Shown here piece by piece: positions 9,986-21,654 of a stretch of 64,000 nt of DNA (within the stretch, counting starts at the first letter, position 1; each line of letters begins with the position of its first letter). The notes beneath the pieces were generated by a model. That model was not told the origin of the DNA and did no database searches. It was given only the letters and a program-made list of their open reading frames with translations. Both the position numbers and the translations under genes were made by a program. The stretch is from Amblyomma americanum (lineage: Eukaryota > Arthropoda > Arachnida > Ixodida > Ixodidae): the NCBI RefSeq assembly GCF_052857255.1, contig NC_135497.1, positions 114,724,456-114,788,455 of the forward strand, given 5' to 3'.

Positions 9986-12615
9986 AACTACCGACCTTGG
10001 CTGCAGCGGAAACATGATGTGCCGCAGACCGTAGGCAGCGTCCCTTCTTCGGAGTTGCTGGACAAGGCTGGCGATAATTTCCGAGCGCCGTTACGGCCAT
10101 AAACCACATGTCGCTCACTCAAGAGCGTATCTGCTGCCCCTGGGAGTTCGGTGCACGACATGGTGGCTTGGTCGCAACGGCGTTCGGAACGAGTTTTTGC
10201 TCCGTGACGCACGCGACAGCAGGCTCGCATATCTAAACCCCTTGAGACTGCCAGCGAAGCGGGGCATATATGCAGCTTCCTCGCTGGCTCGATACCTACA
10301 GTTTATCTGCCTATAGTGAACTAAGCCTGAAGCTGTATGCGGCGCCAATCCTAGCTCACCGCACTTCCGTCAAGGACCAGAAACGCGATGGCGATGGTTC
10401 ATGAAACCTCTCTACACGCTGCTTGTTGCTTGCTGATTATTATTCAATTCTCGCGGAAACAGCGCGCATGAATTTTAAATTTCCTTTGGCAGCTCAGAGG
10501 AGGTTTCACGGACACGTCAGCCTCGCACTCACCTCCGATGCCGACGGCCTGGCTCGGAGGTGTATTCCTCGGCAGTCGGCCGCGAGGGCAACGGCTCGTA
10601 CGAGTCTCCGCTGGACGGTGAAGATGACAGCAACCCACTGGCAACGGGCACAAAGCCATGTCTCGAAGCACTGCCGCTTGGGCGGCGAAAATAAGCTCCG
10701 TGGCTACAGCAGCAGTGAAGAAAGAACGACTAGTCTGGCGGTCGCACCTATGGTCGCATTTTCCAGCGGAGAGTAAGCTACTTGCGCATGCGCGTTACTG
10801 TCGGCTGCAAGACTTTTCAGGGGCGGTCCGCGCCGTCACACTTATCAGCGATAGAAACCATCCCCTGGGTGCACGGGCCGGGAACAGTGACAGTGCACTT
10901 CGCCGCGCCGCTGCTTCCATGGGCAGACGGAGAGTAGTAGCGTCTCCTGCGGCCAGACTTTTTTCTTTTTGTTTTCGTTGTCTGCTTCTGGCCCGTCTAG
11001 ATGAAGCGAGACGCACGAGTCCGTGCTCTTATCTCCTGCACTTCTGAAAGAATAATAATTTTGCTTCTCATAATAATAACATTAATGATACTATTTTCGG
11101 TTCTTCCAGGTTCTTCCAGCGTCCTGGTTCCGCGAAATCCAGCGGGAGGGGCGAAAAAAAAACAAGGGCAGAGAGGTAGACGCTGCGAAATTCTACGTTC
11201 GACCCCCCCCCCCCCCACCACTCCTGAAGTCTCGTACGGCTACCTATACACGGGAACTACTAAACTACTAGACTTCAGAGCGGTGCAAGGTGATAGTCAT
11301 GGACACCCACTCCAAGTCGCAAGGCGGCGGCCGCTTCGAACAGCAGAACGTGTCAGAGCCCCGCGGCTCGCTGCTGGGTCGGTGGTCATTAAAAGGGTCG
11401 CCTATCGGAAGCCTTCGTTCACCAAGTGTGCCGACTGCTTTATGGCTTTCGTTCCCCCTTCTTGTTGTTGTTGTTGCCTTCGTGACATGGCACATACCCA
11501 CGACGGGGGATTGGCCAGGGTTCAGTGGAGAGACCCCATAGAATAGGGTAAACTGGTGTCAAGCTAATAATGATTGCGCCTTGGGTGAAATTTCAGAGTA
11601 ATTAAAAAGAAAAGGAAAAACAACTATTGCGTTTTTCCTTTTCCTTCGAAGTCTAGATGGGGCTGTTGGTGCCCGCTTCCTTTGTTTATTTACAACACAG
11701 GCGTAGCGACGGAGAAGGCGTGCAGATCTCCGCCTTTTGTGTTCGCCACGTGTACCACCTGACTCCAGAAACCACGTCTTCCCCGGGGAGCTTTCGCCCT
11801 GAGAACTTGCTGGGAATTCTGACGGGCTGCACCTGCAGACTAGAAACGTTGGCCCGGAGTATGGTTCGGGACCCCACCGTCGCCCTCAGACCGTGCTTCT
11901 TGCCCTCTCGCCCTCACCTCATTTTGTTTTCTCACTCTCGTCCCCACGAATTTTCACGCGTCCATCCTCCCTCACCGAGTGACATCCTCATGAGATGCGT
12001 GTGCGAACGCCCTTATGCGAGCTCGCACTTGTGAGGGTACCCAGGCCTGCTCGTGACATCATCAGCACTGCCAATTCTGAAAGTATGCGGCCCCATAATT
12101 TATAAGTTGGAGGACATCCGAAAATTCCAAAGGGCCCCCACAAGTTTCAGATGCAGACCCACCCAAGAAAATTCATTAAGTTGATAGTAAGGATTGGTGC
12201 GTGTATTCACTGATTCGTTATTTTTAAAGACCATGCACAATTTAAAAATTTTAAGTCACACGAGTCCACATAATTTGCCCTCTTTGACCGTAGCTTTGAT
12301 TGAACTTGAGGGCAAACCTGTAAAGAACGTTCAGCGAGGTTCGACCGTCGGGCCTTTTCGACAAACAATTCTAGCGGGCCTATCGCCAGTAGCTGTGTTC
12401 TTTGGGTAGTGGACCACGCGCCGCCCTGCAGTGCAGTACCGCTGTTTTCCTCTAAGCTGGGTGTTAATGGGTAAACAAAACTTTATCTTGCTGTCCTCTG
12501 TTAAGTGCAGTATACATGTTAAAATATGCAAACACTCTCTATTTAGGAAGTGTACGGAACCTCAGCGCTGCCATAAAAAAGGGGCCGTGAACATCGTCAA
12601 GGTGCTTATAGCAGA
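9986..12615. other. unassigned stretch with GC-rich patches
   Basis: No recognised gene. It contains a run of 14 C at 11203-11216 and a (TTG)n patch near 11460. One small membrane-spanning open frame is listed separately. Open frames at 10423-10776, 10658-11047 and 11001-11546 overlap one another on both strands and show no family motif. Confidence 0.3.
11299..11541 (+). CDS. hypothetical 80-residue single-pass membrane ORF (weak)
   Basis: ATG in a fair context (atagtcATGG) opens an 80-codon frame: about 45 polar residues (MDTHSKSQGGGRFEQQN...) and then a hydrophobic stretch, ALWLSFPLLVVVVAFVTW, near residues 52-69. This shape would suit the signal-anchor exon of a type II membrane protein such as an M13 peptidase or glycosyltransferase. 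However, the VVVV comes from a (TTG)n simple repeat and no strong splice donor follows. No homologue is recognised; a chance frame is the more likely explanation. Confidence 0.15.
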   Translation: MDTHSKSQGGGRFEQQNVSEPRGSLLGRWSLKGSPIGSLRSPSVPTALWLSFPLLVVVVAFVTWHIPTTGDWPGFSGETP

Positions 12616-12618
12616 TTT

Positions 12619-12673
<55 letters not shown>

Positions 12674-13117
12674 TACAAATACCTCACAGGTTCCACACTT
12701 GGAACATTGTGTGAGGGGAGGGGTTACAATATTTAGCAGACAAAAGATGGTACAAAGTGGAAAGAACAAAAAATAAACAATATTAAATACATTGGACTGC
12801 AAACACTGATTACACCGTACATGAAAAAAAAAACCGTAATATACTGACACAGAGGAAAAACAGCAAACAAATAGTGGCACTGCATGGATTTGACAACACA
12901 TACGAGAACAATTTATGTACAATATCATGGATGCATGAAGGTGGTCAATTCGTTTTTGAAGATTAATGGGTCACGTATGGTAGCAATGCAATCCGGAAGG
13001 CCATTCCAACACTTGATAGCACGTGGCAAAGCAGAAGAATTAAACGCGAGTGTTCGGCCGAATAGACGTTGGAAGCTAAGATTATTCCATTTATGGCATT
13101 TCTTGTACGCAGAAGAC
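12616..13117 (-). mobile_element. CR1/L2-like LINE, 3' fragment with ATTT tail
   Basis: Minus-strand 3' end of a LINE. From about 13115 the frame reads LFGRTLAFNSSALPRAIK, WNGLPDCIATIRDP and FKNELTTFMHP before a stop near 12935, the typical last segment of ORF2 in CR1/L2/Jockey-type elements (a WN.LP motif after the thumb). A 3' UTR of about 260 bases follows, then a tail at 12616-12674 that reads AAAT on the minus strand. The 5' part is missing, as expected from truncated reverse transcription. Confidence 0.7.
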
Positions 13118-13889
13118 TGCTGAATTAATATTTATTGGTTGATTTATTTACTGATTGATATCACGTGGTATGACGTCACAGCAACACCCACGGCGAGCCC
13201 CCAGTTCAGAGGTTAAATCTCGGAATCATTTCACCTTCAGGTTTCGCTCTAAACGTCTCTAATAACGCGCGAAGCCTGCTACATCATTGGCCAGGTGCCC
13301 CACGCAGTATAGCAGCGTTAAGTCGCTTGTCGGGCAGCAACGCGTTGAAGGAGGACCGTGTCGTATTTGCAATCTGCCGAGAAGACACCGACGTCTGGAA
13401 CCGACGACGACGAAGGCATACGTATGGCCCATGGGCAGCGACGTCCATGTCGCGAATGCACCCCCGTCAAGAGCCGATGATGGCACGCTCTCGGTCCGGA
13501 GCTGCGAAGGCAGTGTCGCGAGTGCCCACCGGTCCGGAGCAGATGATGACGAAGGCGTGCGCAAGGCCCGCAGCAGCGACGCCATCATCGTGAATGATCC
13601 CGCGACAAGCGCAACTGAGGTGGCATCTCTGATCGGAGACGGCCATTTTCGGGAGCTGCCTGCTTCGTGTCAAAGTTAAACTCTCCGTTAGCGATTAATA
13701 ACTGCATATGTGTGAGTGTTATGTCTAGCTTCAGTCCTGCTTAACGTTATTGTTCCCATCGTTAAGCGGTTCCTAGTCTGCGCCCATGGTGTCCTTAATA
13801 GCGACCTCCTTCACTCCGCATCCTTTTCCGGCGTCATCGGTGGTGGTGGGGTTGTGAGCAAAAAAAAAGCAAGCGGCCCGCCTGCCACC
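13118..13889. other. unassigned stretch
   Basis: GC-rich sequence with overlapping open frames on both strands (13259-13679) sharing no recognisable domain. A decanucleotide-like GAAGGC/GACGAC periodicity near 13400-13580 makes the frames look repetitive rather than coding. Confidence 0.3.
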
Positions 13890-14225
13890 CCAGACACGTG
13901 TACTTGTGATGTCATCAAAACCTGCCCACGTGGCAGAAGGCGATTAAATTATTGACTGGCCGCGAGAGGTCGCCCGAGAATAACAACCAGGGTCTCGTAA
14001 GTCCCACCGGCGGCTGTGCTTGAAACAGCAGTCAGCCGGAGCAGTGGCGCATCGCTTAACCGCTGCAGCGCTGCGGCAGGATTGGTGTAAGGACTGTCGG
14101 TGATCTATGAATGCAGAGAATGACACTCCGCGCATATGGATATTAACTCATTAACGCTCGCACGTCATACCCTTAAGGCAGAATTTAAGTGTCCCCTCCA
14201 GATTTTACTGCACCGAGAGCAAGCC
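13890..14225. repeat. dispersed repeat family B, copy 1
   Basis: Collinear with 55920-56258: both carry CACGTG with a nearby TCATCA, CGCGAGAGGT, AGCAGTGGCGCATCG (here) or GGCAGTGGCGCATCG (there) followed by TTAACCGCTG, GATCTATGA, CATTAACGCT and CCCTTAAGGC(A/G)GA before a stretch rich in CCTCCA. The left end seen in the other copy is absent here. Likely a short non-autonomous element; class not assigned. Confidence 0.65.
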
Positions 14226-16946
14226 GAGAGACAGAGCTATGCTTGATCCTGCAAAGAATTATATTCGTGGAACACATCTTAGGCGCTGTTTAGTGGCCTC
14301 ACCAGAAAATCGCATCTAGCTCACGTATATAAAGAAAGCATTCCGCGCAATTCCATGCCACAGCCTGTCACACTTAGCAAGAATCAACCCAGATGGGAGT
14401 AAGCTTGTCCTCTAGAGTCCTCCCCAATCGAGGTTTGGCTCAGGTAGTCTTGGGGTCGATTTGCACTCTAAAGATTCGAATTTCGTACTCCGTTGTTACG
14501 CGATAGCGTATACAGCTAATTTGGTCGAAAAGCCGTCGGCGTAGTAGTAGTCGGCACCGCGTGTCGGGAAATATTCGGGGGCTGCGTGAAAAAACCGTAT
14601 CATGGTAATTTGTGGGTCTAGTGATTGGTGATTGATAGGTGTGTGATAGGCGCTGACGAGTTTATGAAATAATTTTAACAATAGGTTATTTAAAGGTAAT
14701 AAAATGATAAAAAGGGGTCCAAAGGTGTGAAAATGCTAAGAATGAAAAGCCATTGCTTTATGACGCTAATTATGAAAATTTCGGGTGTTTAATTATTCAA
14801 TTGATTGCAATAACCGGAAAAAATAAAAATGCGCTCAAAGGTATCAAACTGCCTAGAATGAAAAGACTAACCCACTACACTATCGCGTCGTCCCCTTAGG
14901 GCGGAGCTTAGGTGACCTCTCCAATTTGTTTTGGAGAGACCCCCCCCCCATATCTGCTCCTATTGCCAATCCTAAGCACTCCGTATTATTTTTTCTGGGG
15001 GGGGGGGGGGGGGGGGTTGCCACAGTACTGGTGCAGTATATCGAACTTCGACAAGGGAGGACGGTTTGAGGAGACACCTACTCGCATCTGTGTTGTATTA
15101 TACACTCTAGGTATGAAGCATGTTGCTGTAGCCCGATAGCCACCTCTTTAGCCCAGTAGCCCCGCGCTTGACCCCCGCTTTCTAAATTCATAATATTGCT
15201 CATAACTTGTGTATTACGAAGGATGTTGACATTTAAAACAAATTATGTGGCTCTTCTTCCCGAATCTATTCTGGTAGAAAGTATTGCATTGAAACATTTT
15301 TCATGCAGCAGTTATCGTTTCATGAAAATGTATAGCAAACAAACCTGTGTATCTTTTGTCACAGATCTTTTCCATCAAGTCCTACCTAGTGTGTTTCGCA
15401 TATCAGATATAAATCCAGATTAACTTGATTACTAGAGTGTGTTGGCTGTGGTTTTCTCCATTTCCAGAGACTACTAGATACCATCAAACTGTAGCTGCTA
15501 TATCGGCCCTGTGCGCCCTCTTCGCTTACGTGACCTCCTTCGCTAAACGAGTTCTCTGAAACCTCTGAACATTTGGGAGGGCTTTTATTACAAACTTTTG
15601 CATTTACAGGCTGGTAAAATATCACCTCAGCAGGCGCTTCCTCTGTATGCCAGTGCCAGGACGCGATCTCCCCCCGACATTTCCCGAACGGTTATATGGT
15701 TAACCCTGTGTACAAATTAGTCACATCTTATTTTACAGACCGTTGTAACCAGAGTTAACGGCCGCAGCTAGTGGGGAGCTGGCCAGCTTGAGCTGTCACT
15801 CATCTCCTCCTGGTGGCGCTAGCGGCAATAACGACGGCTGCGCGCCTCTTGGGCGGCGGCAAGGCGTTTTTATATCTCAGCACTTGGTGAGGTTCGAGAC
15901 CAGCGCGGTGACTTTGAGAGGCTGCGTTGAAGAGCTTTTGCAGAGAGCGTGCCGGCAGCACTTGGGGAAAATGCCCGTTCCGTTCACCGGCGTGCAGTTT
16001 GGAGGTGCCTCGACGGGTCCACACCTGCGAAATCCAGATGAAAGCGCTACAAACATCTCCAACTTGGACCCTTAAAAATTAAAAAAGAGGATTTTTATTT
16101 TGCTCGCGCGTTGACGCGTTGAACAGAAGTTCAGTACGTACCCCATGATTTGGACAGACTTGGCGGTAGCGTCGCAGACGTGGGATTCGCACGGCGTCTC
16201 TAGGCTCACCGATTTGCCGTTTTGGATTTCGGTTCCGTTGAGGACGCACTTTCCCGGGCGGGGGAAGCAGCAGTGTCATGACTAAAACTGATTTGGTACT
16301 TGGCAGAACACAGAGCGTGTTTCTAACAAGCATCTTTCCAGAGGACAAAGATGGCGTGCAGGGGGGAAATAAGTGCCGGCCACAAGGAACACAAACGGCA
16401 ACTGCATAGGTTTTAGAAATCAGCGAGCTTAAAAGGGTCGAATGTGTGAAACTTGCTGGTAAAGCATGCCAAGTCCTTTTGGGCTAGCATTTTAAATGAT
16501 GACGTAATCGCCGATTAAAATCGCGACGGCCTTCGAACTTCTTCGCAGCGCACAACGCCAAGTGGAGGCCGTCTGATGAGGTCATCGAAGGTATCGACAC
16601 ATTTCCAAACTATGAACGCCTGCTTTGAAGAAAAAAACCAACACCACCGAAGGTAAACCCCGCCGAGCGTTTTTTGGCAGCATCCAACGAGGCACGGCAG
16701 GGTGTGGCTGACGGCCGCAGCAATTTGAAATCATACCTTCTATAGCGTAACACTAAACTTCTCCGCAATCCTTCGATGCATTGAGAAGAAGCGCAAATTT
16801 CAAACAGCGATCACGTCACTACTTTAAATGCTAATGCAAGCACACTTGGCATGCTTTACCTACAGCTTATATAGATTGGAATGCTAGAATAGCGCTGAAC
16901 TCTCAAAAAGTGGTGCAGTTGCCCTTTAACGAAAGACTCCGCTCTG
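14226..16946. other. unassigned stretch
   Basis: No gene recognised apart from the short family B fragment. It holds a C10 run (14940-14949) and a G20 run (14997-15016) 47 bases apart that could base-pair. A frame at 15788-16075 has no recognised domain. Confidence 0.35.
14872..14932. repeat. repeat family B, short 3' fragment
   Basis: The block with CTATCGCGTCGTCCCCTTAG and GGCGGAGCTTAGGTG matches the right part of family B (CTATCGTGTCACACCCTTAA, GGCGGAGCTTAAGTG at 56190-56226). Only about 60 bases remain; a run of 10 C follows directly. Confidence 0.6.
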
Positions 16947-17407
16947 GCGCAACTCCGGTGCGCCAACGATAAGGGTGGTCATCTCTCTCGGGCAATGCCA
17001 GCAAGCTTAAGAGAATGCCGCGGAAGCAAACGCTGACGAGTGAACTACAGTCGGAGAAAATTAAAGAAAAAAGTGGCTTTTCCCTGTGAAAGGAGCCCCT
17101 TCCAGCCAATGGCGTCGCCCGATGCTCATGAGCCTACTAGCACGACAGTGCAGGGAGCCTCCAAGGGGATAGTCCCCTCCTTCCATGGTCAGGAATAGTG
17201 CCCTCCCTACATCGCGCTAGGAGGCTCATGAGGATCAGCCGACGCCATTGGCTGGAAGGGGCTCCTTTAACGCGGAAAACCCGCTTTCTTGAATTTTATC
17301 CGACTGTAGTTCACTCGTTGGCGTTTGCTTCTGTAGCATCCTCTTAAGCTTGTCAGCATTGCTCGAGAGATATGACGACCCTGATCGTTGGCGCATCAAA
17401 CTTGCGC
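16947..17407. mobile_element. large fold-back (inverted repeat) element
   Basis: Two arms of about 190 bases, 16947-17141 and 17216-17407, are imperfect reverse complements around a 74-base centre. Shared marks include CCAGCCAATGGCGTCG (left) with CGACGCCATTGGCTGG (right) and CTTAAGAG/CTCTTAAG. Inside lie the ends of a smaller element, TACAGTCGGA at 17046 and TCCGACTGTA ending at 17308, but the palindrome extends about 100 bases further on each side. No coding capacity. Confidence 0.85.
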
Positions 17408-17429
17408 TGCCTTCTAGCACAACTACGCA

Positions 17430-17617
17430 CAGAGTGTCCGATGAAAGGGGACAGTCTCTTCCTCCCATGGTCAAGGATAGTTCCCTCCCGGCATTGTCAC
17501 GCCGCTTCTTGTATTGTCACGCTTGCAGGTTCATGACAATAGGCCGACGCCATTCGCTGGAAGGGGGTCCTTTGTCGGGGGAAAAGCCACTTCGCTCTTG
17601 AGTTATATCCGACTATA
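17430..17617. mobile_element. fold-back family, right half only
   Basis: Carries the central block (CCCATGGTCAAGGATAG) and the right arm (CCGACGCCATTCGCTGGAAG, then CTCTTGAGTTATATCCGACT) of the same family as 49438-49733. The left arm is missing. Confidence 0.7.
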
Positions 17618-17682
17618 GTACGTTTGCTGATTCAAATGTTGCGACCGAAGTAACACTGGGACACAAACTGTACTTACGGCTC

Positions 17683-17962
17683 TATATCATGATACAACTC
17701 AAGAACGAGGCGGCTTTTCCCCGACAAAGGACCCTTTTCCAGCCAATTGCGCCGGCCGATTCTCATGAACCTGATAGTGTGACAGAATATGGAGTGGAAG
17801 ATTGAACGGGATAGTACCCTCCCTACATTGTCCCGCCTCTCCCAGGACATTGCGCTGCTCATGCTATCAGGTTCATGAGAATCAGACGACGCCATTGGCT
17901 GAAGGAGGGGGGTCCTTTAACGAGGAAAAGTTGCTTTTGTCTTGACTTGTACCCGACTCCAG
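17683..17962. mobile_element. fold-back family, nearly complete copy
   Basis: The left end GATACAACTCAAGAACGAGG and right end TTGTCTTGACTTGTACCCGA form inverted repeats of about 110 bases through CGGCTTTTCCCC and the CCAGCCAAT block. The centre includes GGGATAGTACCCTCCC, itself palindromic. Diverged from the inner 49-kb copy. Confidence 0.75.
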
Positions 17963-18031
17963 TCCCGACCCCTGACTCGCAATCCTGCGGGCCAGCCCAG
18001 CATCCGCTCGGTTGCTAAGCGTAGAGCTCAC

Positions 18032-18128
18032 CGTTCTTGATCTGAACGCCAACCATTCCCACGGAGGCGTCTCCGACCAGCCACAGGACGCAGGCCAGGG
18101 CCGCCTGCAAAACGGGCGCCCACTTCAT
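18032..18128 (-). CDS. probable first coding exon of a secreted protein
   Basis: ATG at 18126-18128 opens a classic signal peptide: MKWAPVLQAALACVLWLVGD with a hydrophobic core ending near ASVG, then MVGVQIKN. After 32 codons the exon meets a strong splice donor (AACG|GTGAGC, intron from 18031); read through, the frame stops after six more codons. On the same strand upstream lie a TATA-like TATAAA (18341-18336) and a TCAGT initiator-like pentamer (18302-18298), about 36-41 bases apart, slightly too far for an ideal pair, and a short upstream ORF. The mature start, an IQ-type strand followed by a split NG codon, resembles the N terminus of CLCA-type chloride channel regulators, but this is a guess from eight residues. 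No further exon was found in this window. Confidence 0.4.
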
Positions 18129-19858
18129 GCAGGCGTCACTACAGCACCTGTCGGAAAAAAGACGTCTGCACACACCTGTTTTGAGGACTGTTCGCGTGCA
18201 AACCAAGCACCGCGAAATGCTTAGCAGCTCGAGAAGGGACGAGCATAACAGCGCGCTGCTTTCGGACCGCCGATGCGTACATTGGGGCGCTTCGACCACT
18301 GAAAACGTTGTAGATCACGTTGAAAAGGCCTTTGCTTTATAGGCAGCGTGAGCTGACGTTGGGGAGCCGCAGCAACTGAACAAAAGAGACCTGAGAAGGG
18401 GTGCTCGCTACAGTTACGACCTAGAGATTACATCGGTCGTTGCTAAAAGGGTTGTGGAAAGGCAGTAAGTCCAGCAGTTACTAAATTTTTACTACTTTTT
18501 GCTGAATATTTACTACCCTCTTCAAAGTAGTTAGTAAAAGTCTGCCCTTCTTACCTTTTTACTTTCTATAGCCGCTAGTTAGTGCCTAGTTAGTAACCGT
18601 TCCTTTAAAGCTTTAAGGAAAAAAGGAGTCGTAGAAGCCTGATCAACGCAGACTCTCGAGACTAACGTGGTTTTGTAATTAAACATTTTTGCAGCGTCAT
18701 GCGGTTATGTAAATTACAACTTGTTTCGGCAATCAGAAGTTCATAATTAAGGCTCCTATCTAGCCCAATCGCTATCTAGCCCAATTGCTATCTAGCCCAA
18801 GTGACATTTACCGAGTGCATAAGACGTAAGAACGATTCACCCGTGCACGCGCAGCCAAAGTGTCGCTCTGGTGTGACCTTTTCTTATTTGTAGTTTTCTT
18901 GCGTTGTGCACCTTTTTGTGTGCCTGGTATAGAGTTCCTCGATGCCATAGCCTCGCATTATTTGTACACGTAATTCCAACATTGTCAAGGTCTTAGTAGC
19001 ACACTCCCGGTAGCTATCACTATGTCTATCACTGAACCCGCTGAACATACAGCTTATTTTTTTTACGCAGATTTAACAATCCACGCCAACACAATGTACT
19101 AAAAGCTAGAAACATGTGCGAAAGTATTTCCTACCGATTTTCTTAGTAAATACAGCTGCTTTTTTGTGTGTGACTATAGTGCTGTTCACAAACTTTCTGA
19201 GGTAGTAACTTGCCCTATTTCTACTATTACTACCTCCTCTTACTAAGAATTTTGTGGTTTATGGGACAACTATCTGGTTCGTAGTGGCGAATTTTCTAGC
19301 CTTTTTTTTCTTTTTTAATAGTAATATATATTCTGTGCAGTGAAAACGGAACCAATAAAAATTAGGGTCGCGGTCACAGCTAGCTGTGACTGCTCTCTGG
19401 GTAGGAACAAATCGGACGGGATTTCTTCCTGTTCGAATACAGTAAGACCGGTTGTATTTGTCGCAGTAAAACTTGAGCATTCTGGGAAACACGCTTCCTG
19501 GTAAGCGACCGCCGTCTGTTGTCTCTCGATGACAAAGATGCGTTCCAGACGTCCCCATCACCCTATCTTTCCCTGTCCCAGGCTCCTGCATCATGATCAT
19601 GTGTAATATCTGCCAGCGTGAAACACTAATGTGCATGGATGGTCAGTCGCCAGCGACGCGCTGCTACGCCGAAGCGTTTGACATGCCAGAGGTGGTTTTT
19701 TGGTTTCCTTTACAGTTCTCGGTAGCCGCGGTGGTGTGGCTATGCCTCATTGAGTTCGCGAGCTAGCTTGCAAGTTAGTTTTAAAGCGTCAGTGGGCATG
19801 CGTGTGCTTTCTACCATGGCGAACCTATGAAAACTTCGTCTGCGAAGTCTCCCAACGT
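18129..19858. other. unassigned stretch
   Basis: Upstream region of the candidate secreted-protein exon, then AT-rich sequence with many TACTA/TAGTA motifs near 18480-18610 and 19190-19250. One 16-bp tandem repeat is listed separately. No other gene recognised. Confidence 0.3.
18756..18803 (+). repeat. 16-bp tandem repeat, three units
   Basis: CTATCTAGCCCAATCG, CTATCTAGCCCAATTG and CTATCTAGCCCAAGTG follow one another without gaps. Confidence 0.9.
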
Positions 19859-19862
19859 ATAT

Positions 19863-19933
<71 letters not shown>

Positions 19934-20740
19934 TTACTGCAAACCCTAGGTCCAAGCAAAGGGGCAATAGATTATATACAAATAATAATGAACAAAACAG
20001 GAGCAAACACGTACACACTTATACAATTACTAGTCACACTGTAGCCAGTAAACCATGGTTCCAGTTCGATACTGTCCGAAGAAAAAAGTAAAATTTAAAC
20101 GTATCATTTCAAACATAACAAGGTGTGAGTGGGTCAGGATGATGATGTCTTGTGTGGCGCGTTAATGCAGGCGTTATATAAGGTTATTTATTCATTTGAA
20201 GTTTGTTGTTAAGAAGGAGGGAAAGGAATTCAAGTCTCAACTGCTTTCGACGTGGTTCAAGGGTAGGCACACAATTGTCTGCCATAATCTCAGAGGGAGA
20301 GTGAAGCCGTGCGAATTTATTAAATATAAACCTAACTGCCTTTCTTTGTATTCTTTCAAGGTGACTGATACTTGACTTAGTGTGAGGATCCCATGAAATA
20401 TATGCATACTCGAGCTTTGGTCGAACGTATGAAAAGTAACAGAGTAATTTCAAATTAGTAGGGGCGTTTTTTAGTTTGTCTCAAAAAGCAGAGTTTTCGG
20501 AAAGCAGAACAAATATTATTAATGTGTGTTCCACGGCAATGTTGGTGTCAAGTTAACAGCCGAATATTTGTTGTTGATAGCTTCGCGTAGTGGAGAAAAA
20601 CTTAATGTATAAGAAAAAATAAGTTTTTTTTTTACGAGTGACACGAAGACAATGATTTTTCAGCATTGAGAAGCATCCCCCCTTCACTGCATTACTTATA
20701 TATGGTGATTAGGTCTCTTTCAAGGACAGTATGGTCGTGT
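19859..20740 (-). mobile_element. CR1/L2-like LINE, 3' fragment with ATTT tail
   Basis: On the minus strand the end of a reverse transcriptase is readable: AFRKLCFLRQ near 20480, LLCYFSYVRPKLEYAYISWD, PHTKSSISHLERIQRKAVRF and a tail to 20184. This is the thumb region of CR1/L2/Jockey-type LINEs. A 3' UTR of about 245 bases and an (ATTT)19 tract (19859-19935, AAAT on the element strand) follow. The frame is broken near 20480. Same tail type as the 12.6-kb fragment, but their 3' UTRs are not obviously alike. Confidence 0.75.
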
Positions 20741-21654
20741 CATGTCAAGAGAAACAGAGTAAGAAGATTTTTTTAGCTCATCCCTTTTATTTATTTGCAG
20801 TGTCTGCATAAAATGAATGAAAAAAACGCAAATTATCATCTGCACAACCGTCCGATCATTGCACCAATTTACATTCAGCGACGTTGCATACGACAAGTCG
20901 TCACGGCGTCTTGGTTCAGCCCGACACGAAGCGCGCATTGTGCAGCGAGTGAGTGCATGCTACAAATTTTCCCCTCCGTTCCATTTTCCTCAAGATAACT
21001 GTAAAACTCCGTGTTATGCGAAAAAGCTATAGCTGCCTTTAATTTACCAACGGCGATCGCCTTCTGTCACTGAAAAGCCATGCGTGGTTGCGTACAATAT
21101 TTTCTTCTTTAAGTACACCTCCGGCCTTTACGGTGCAGAAAAGAGTGCCTGAACTCTATTGTTTGTGTTTGCTGAAGTCAGTTGGGTAAATAAAGCAGCT
21201 TTGATATTACTCCTTTACAATGGAATCCGATGCGCAACCGAACTTGTGGCTGAATGCTTCTTCTGTCGCATTGATCGCGTTCTTTTTCTCGGCAAAGAGC
21301 AAAAGCGCCGCTGGACGTTTCGCTGCGGCAATCGCAACGCAGTGACATCCTGCCGCCGCTCACAGTCTCGCAACCGAACCGACATCCGCTTCCGGTTTTT
21401 TGGCCAATCAGGTGTGGCCGCTGCGGCAGATTATGACGCTTTTTATTATGACACAAACTCGGAATACGGCCCCTGGATTCAATCTGCGTCCTCAGGCTCA
21501 ACAGCCGAACGCGTCAGGCCACTGAGCCACCGCGGCGGGGGTGCACACTGAAGAATGGCATTCGGACTGCTCAATGATCCACTTAAAGCACCGTGTCCGG
21601 CGACTTGTTATAGGCTTATAGTTCAACTTAAAGTTGCTCTGAGACGGGCTCTAA
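20741..21654. other. unassigned stretch
   Basis: No gene recognised. A frame at 21159-21551 covers a GC-rich segment containing GCCGCTCACAGTCTCGCAAC and is open on both strands; no domain is seen. Confidence 0.3.

Noticed and set aside
18756..18803. CRISPR-like array
   Set aside because: Units are directly adjacent with no spacers and the genome is animal.
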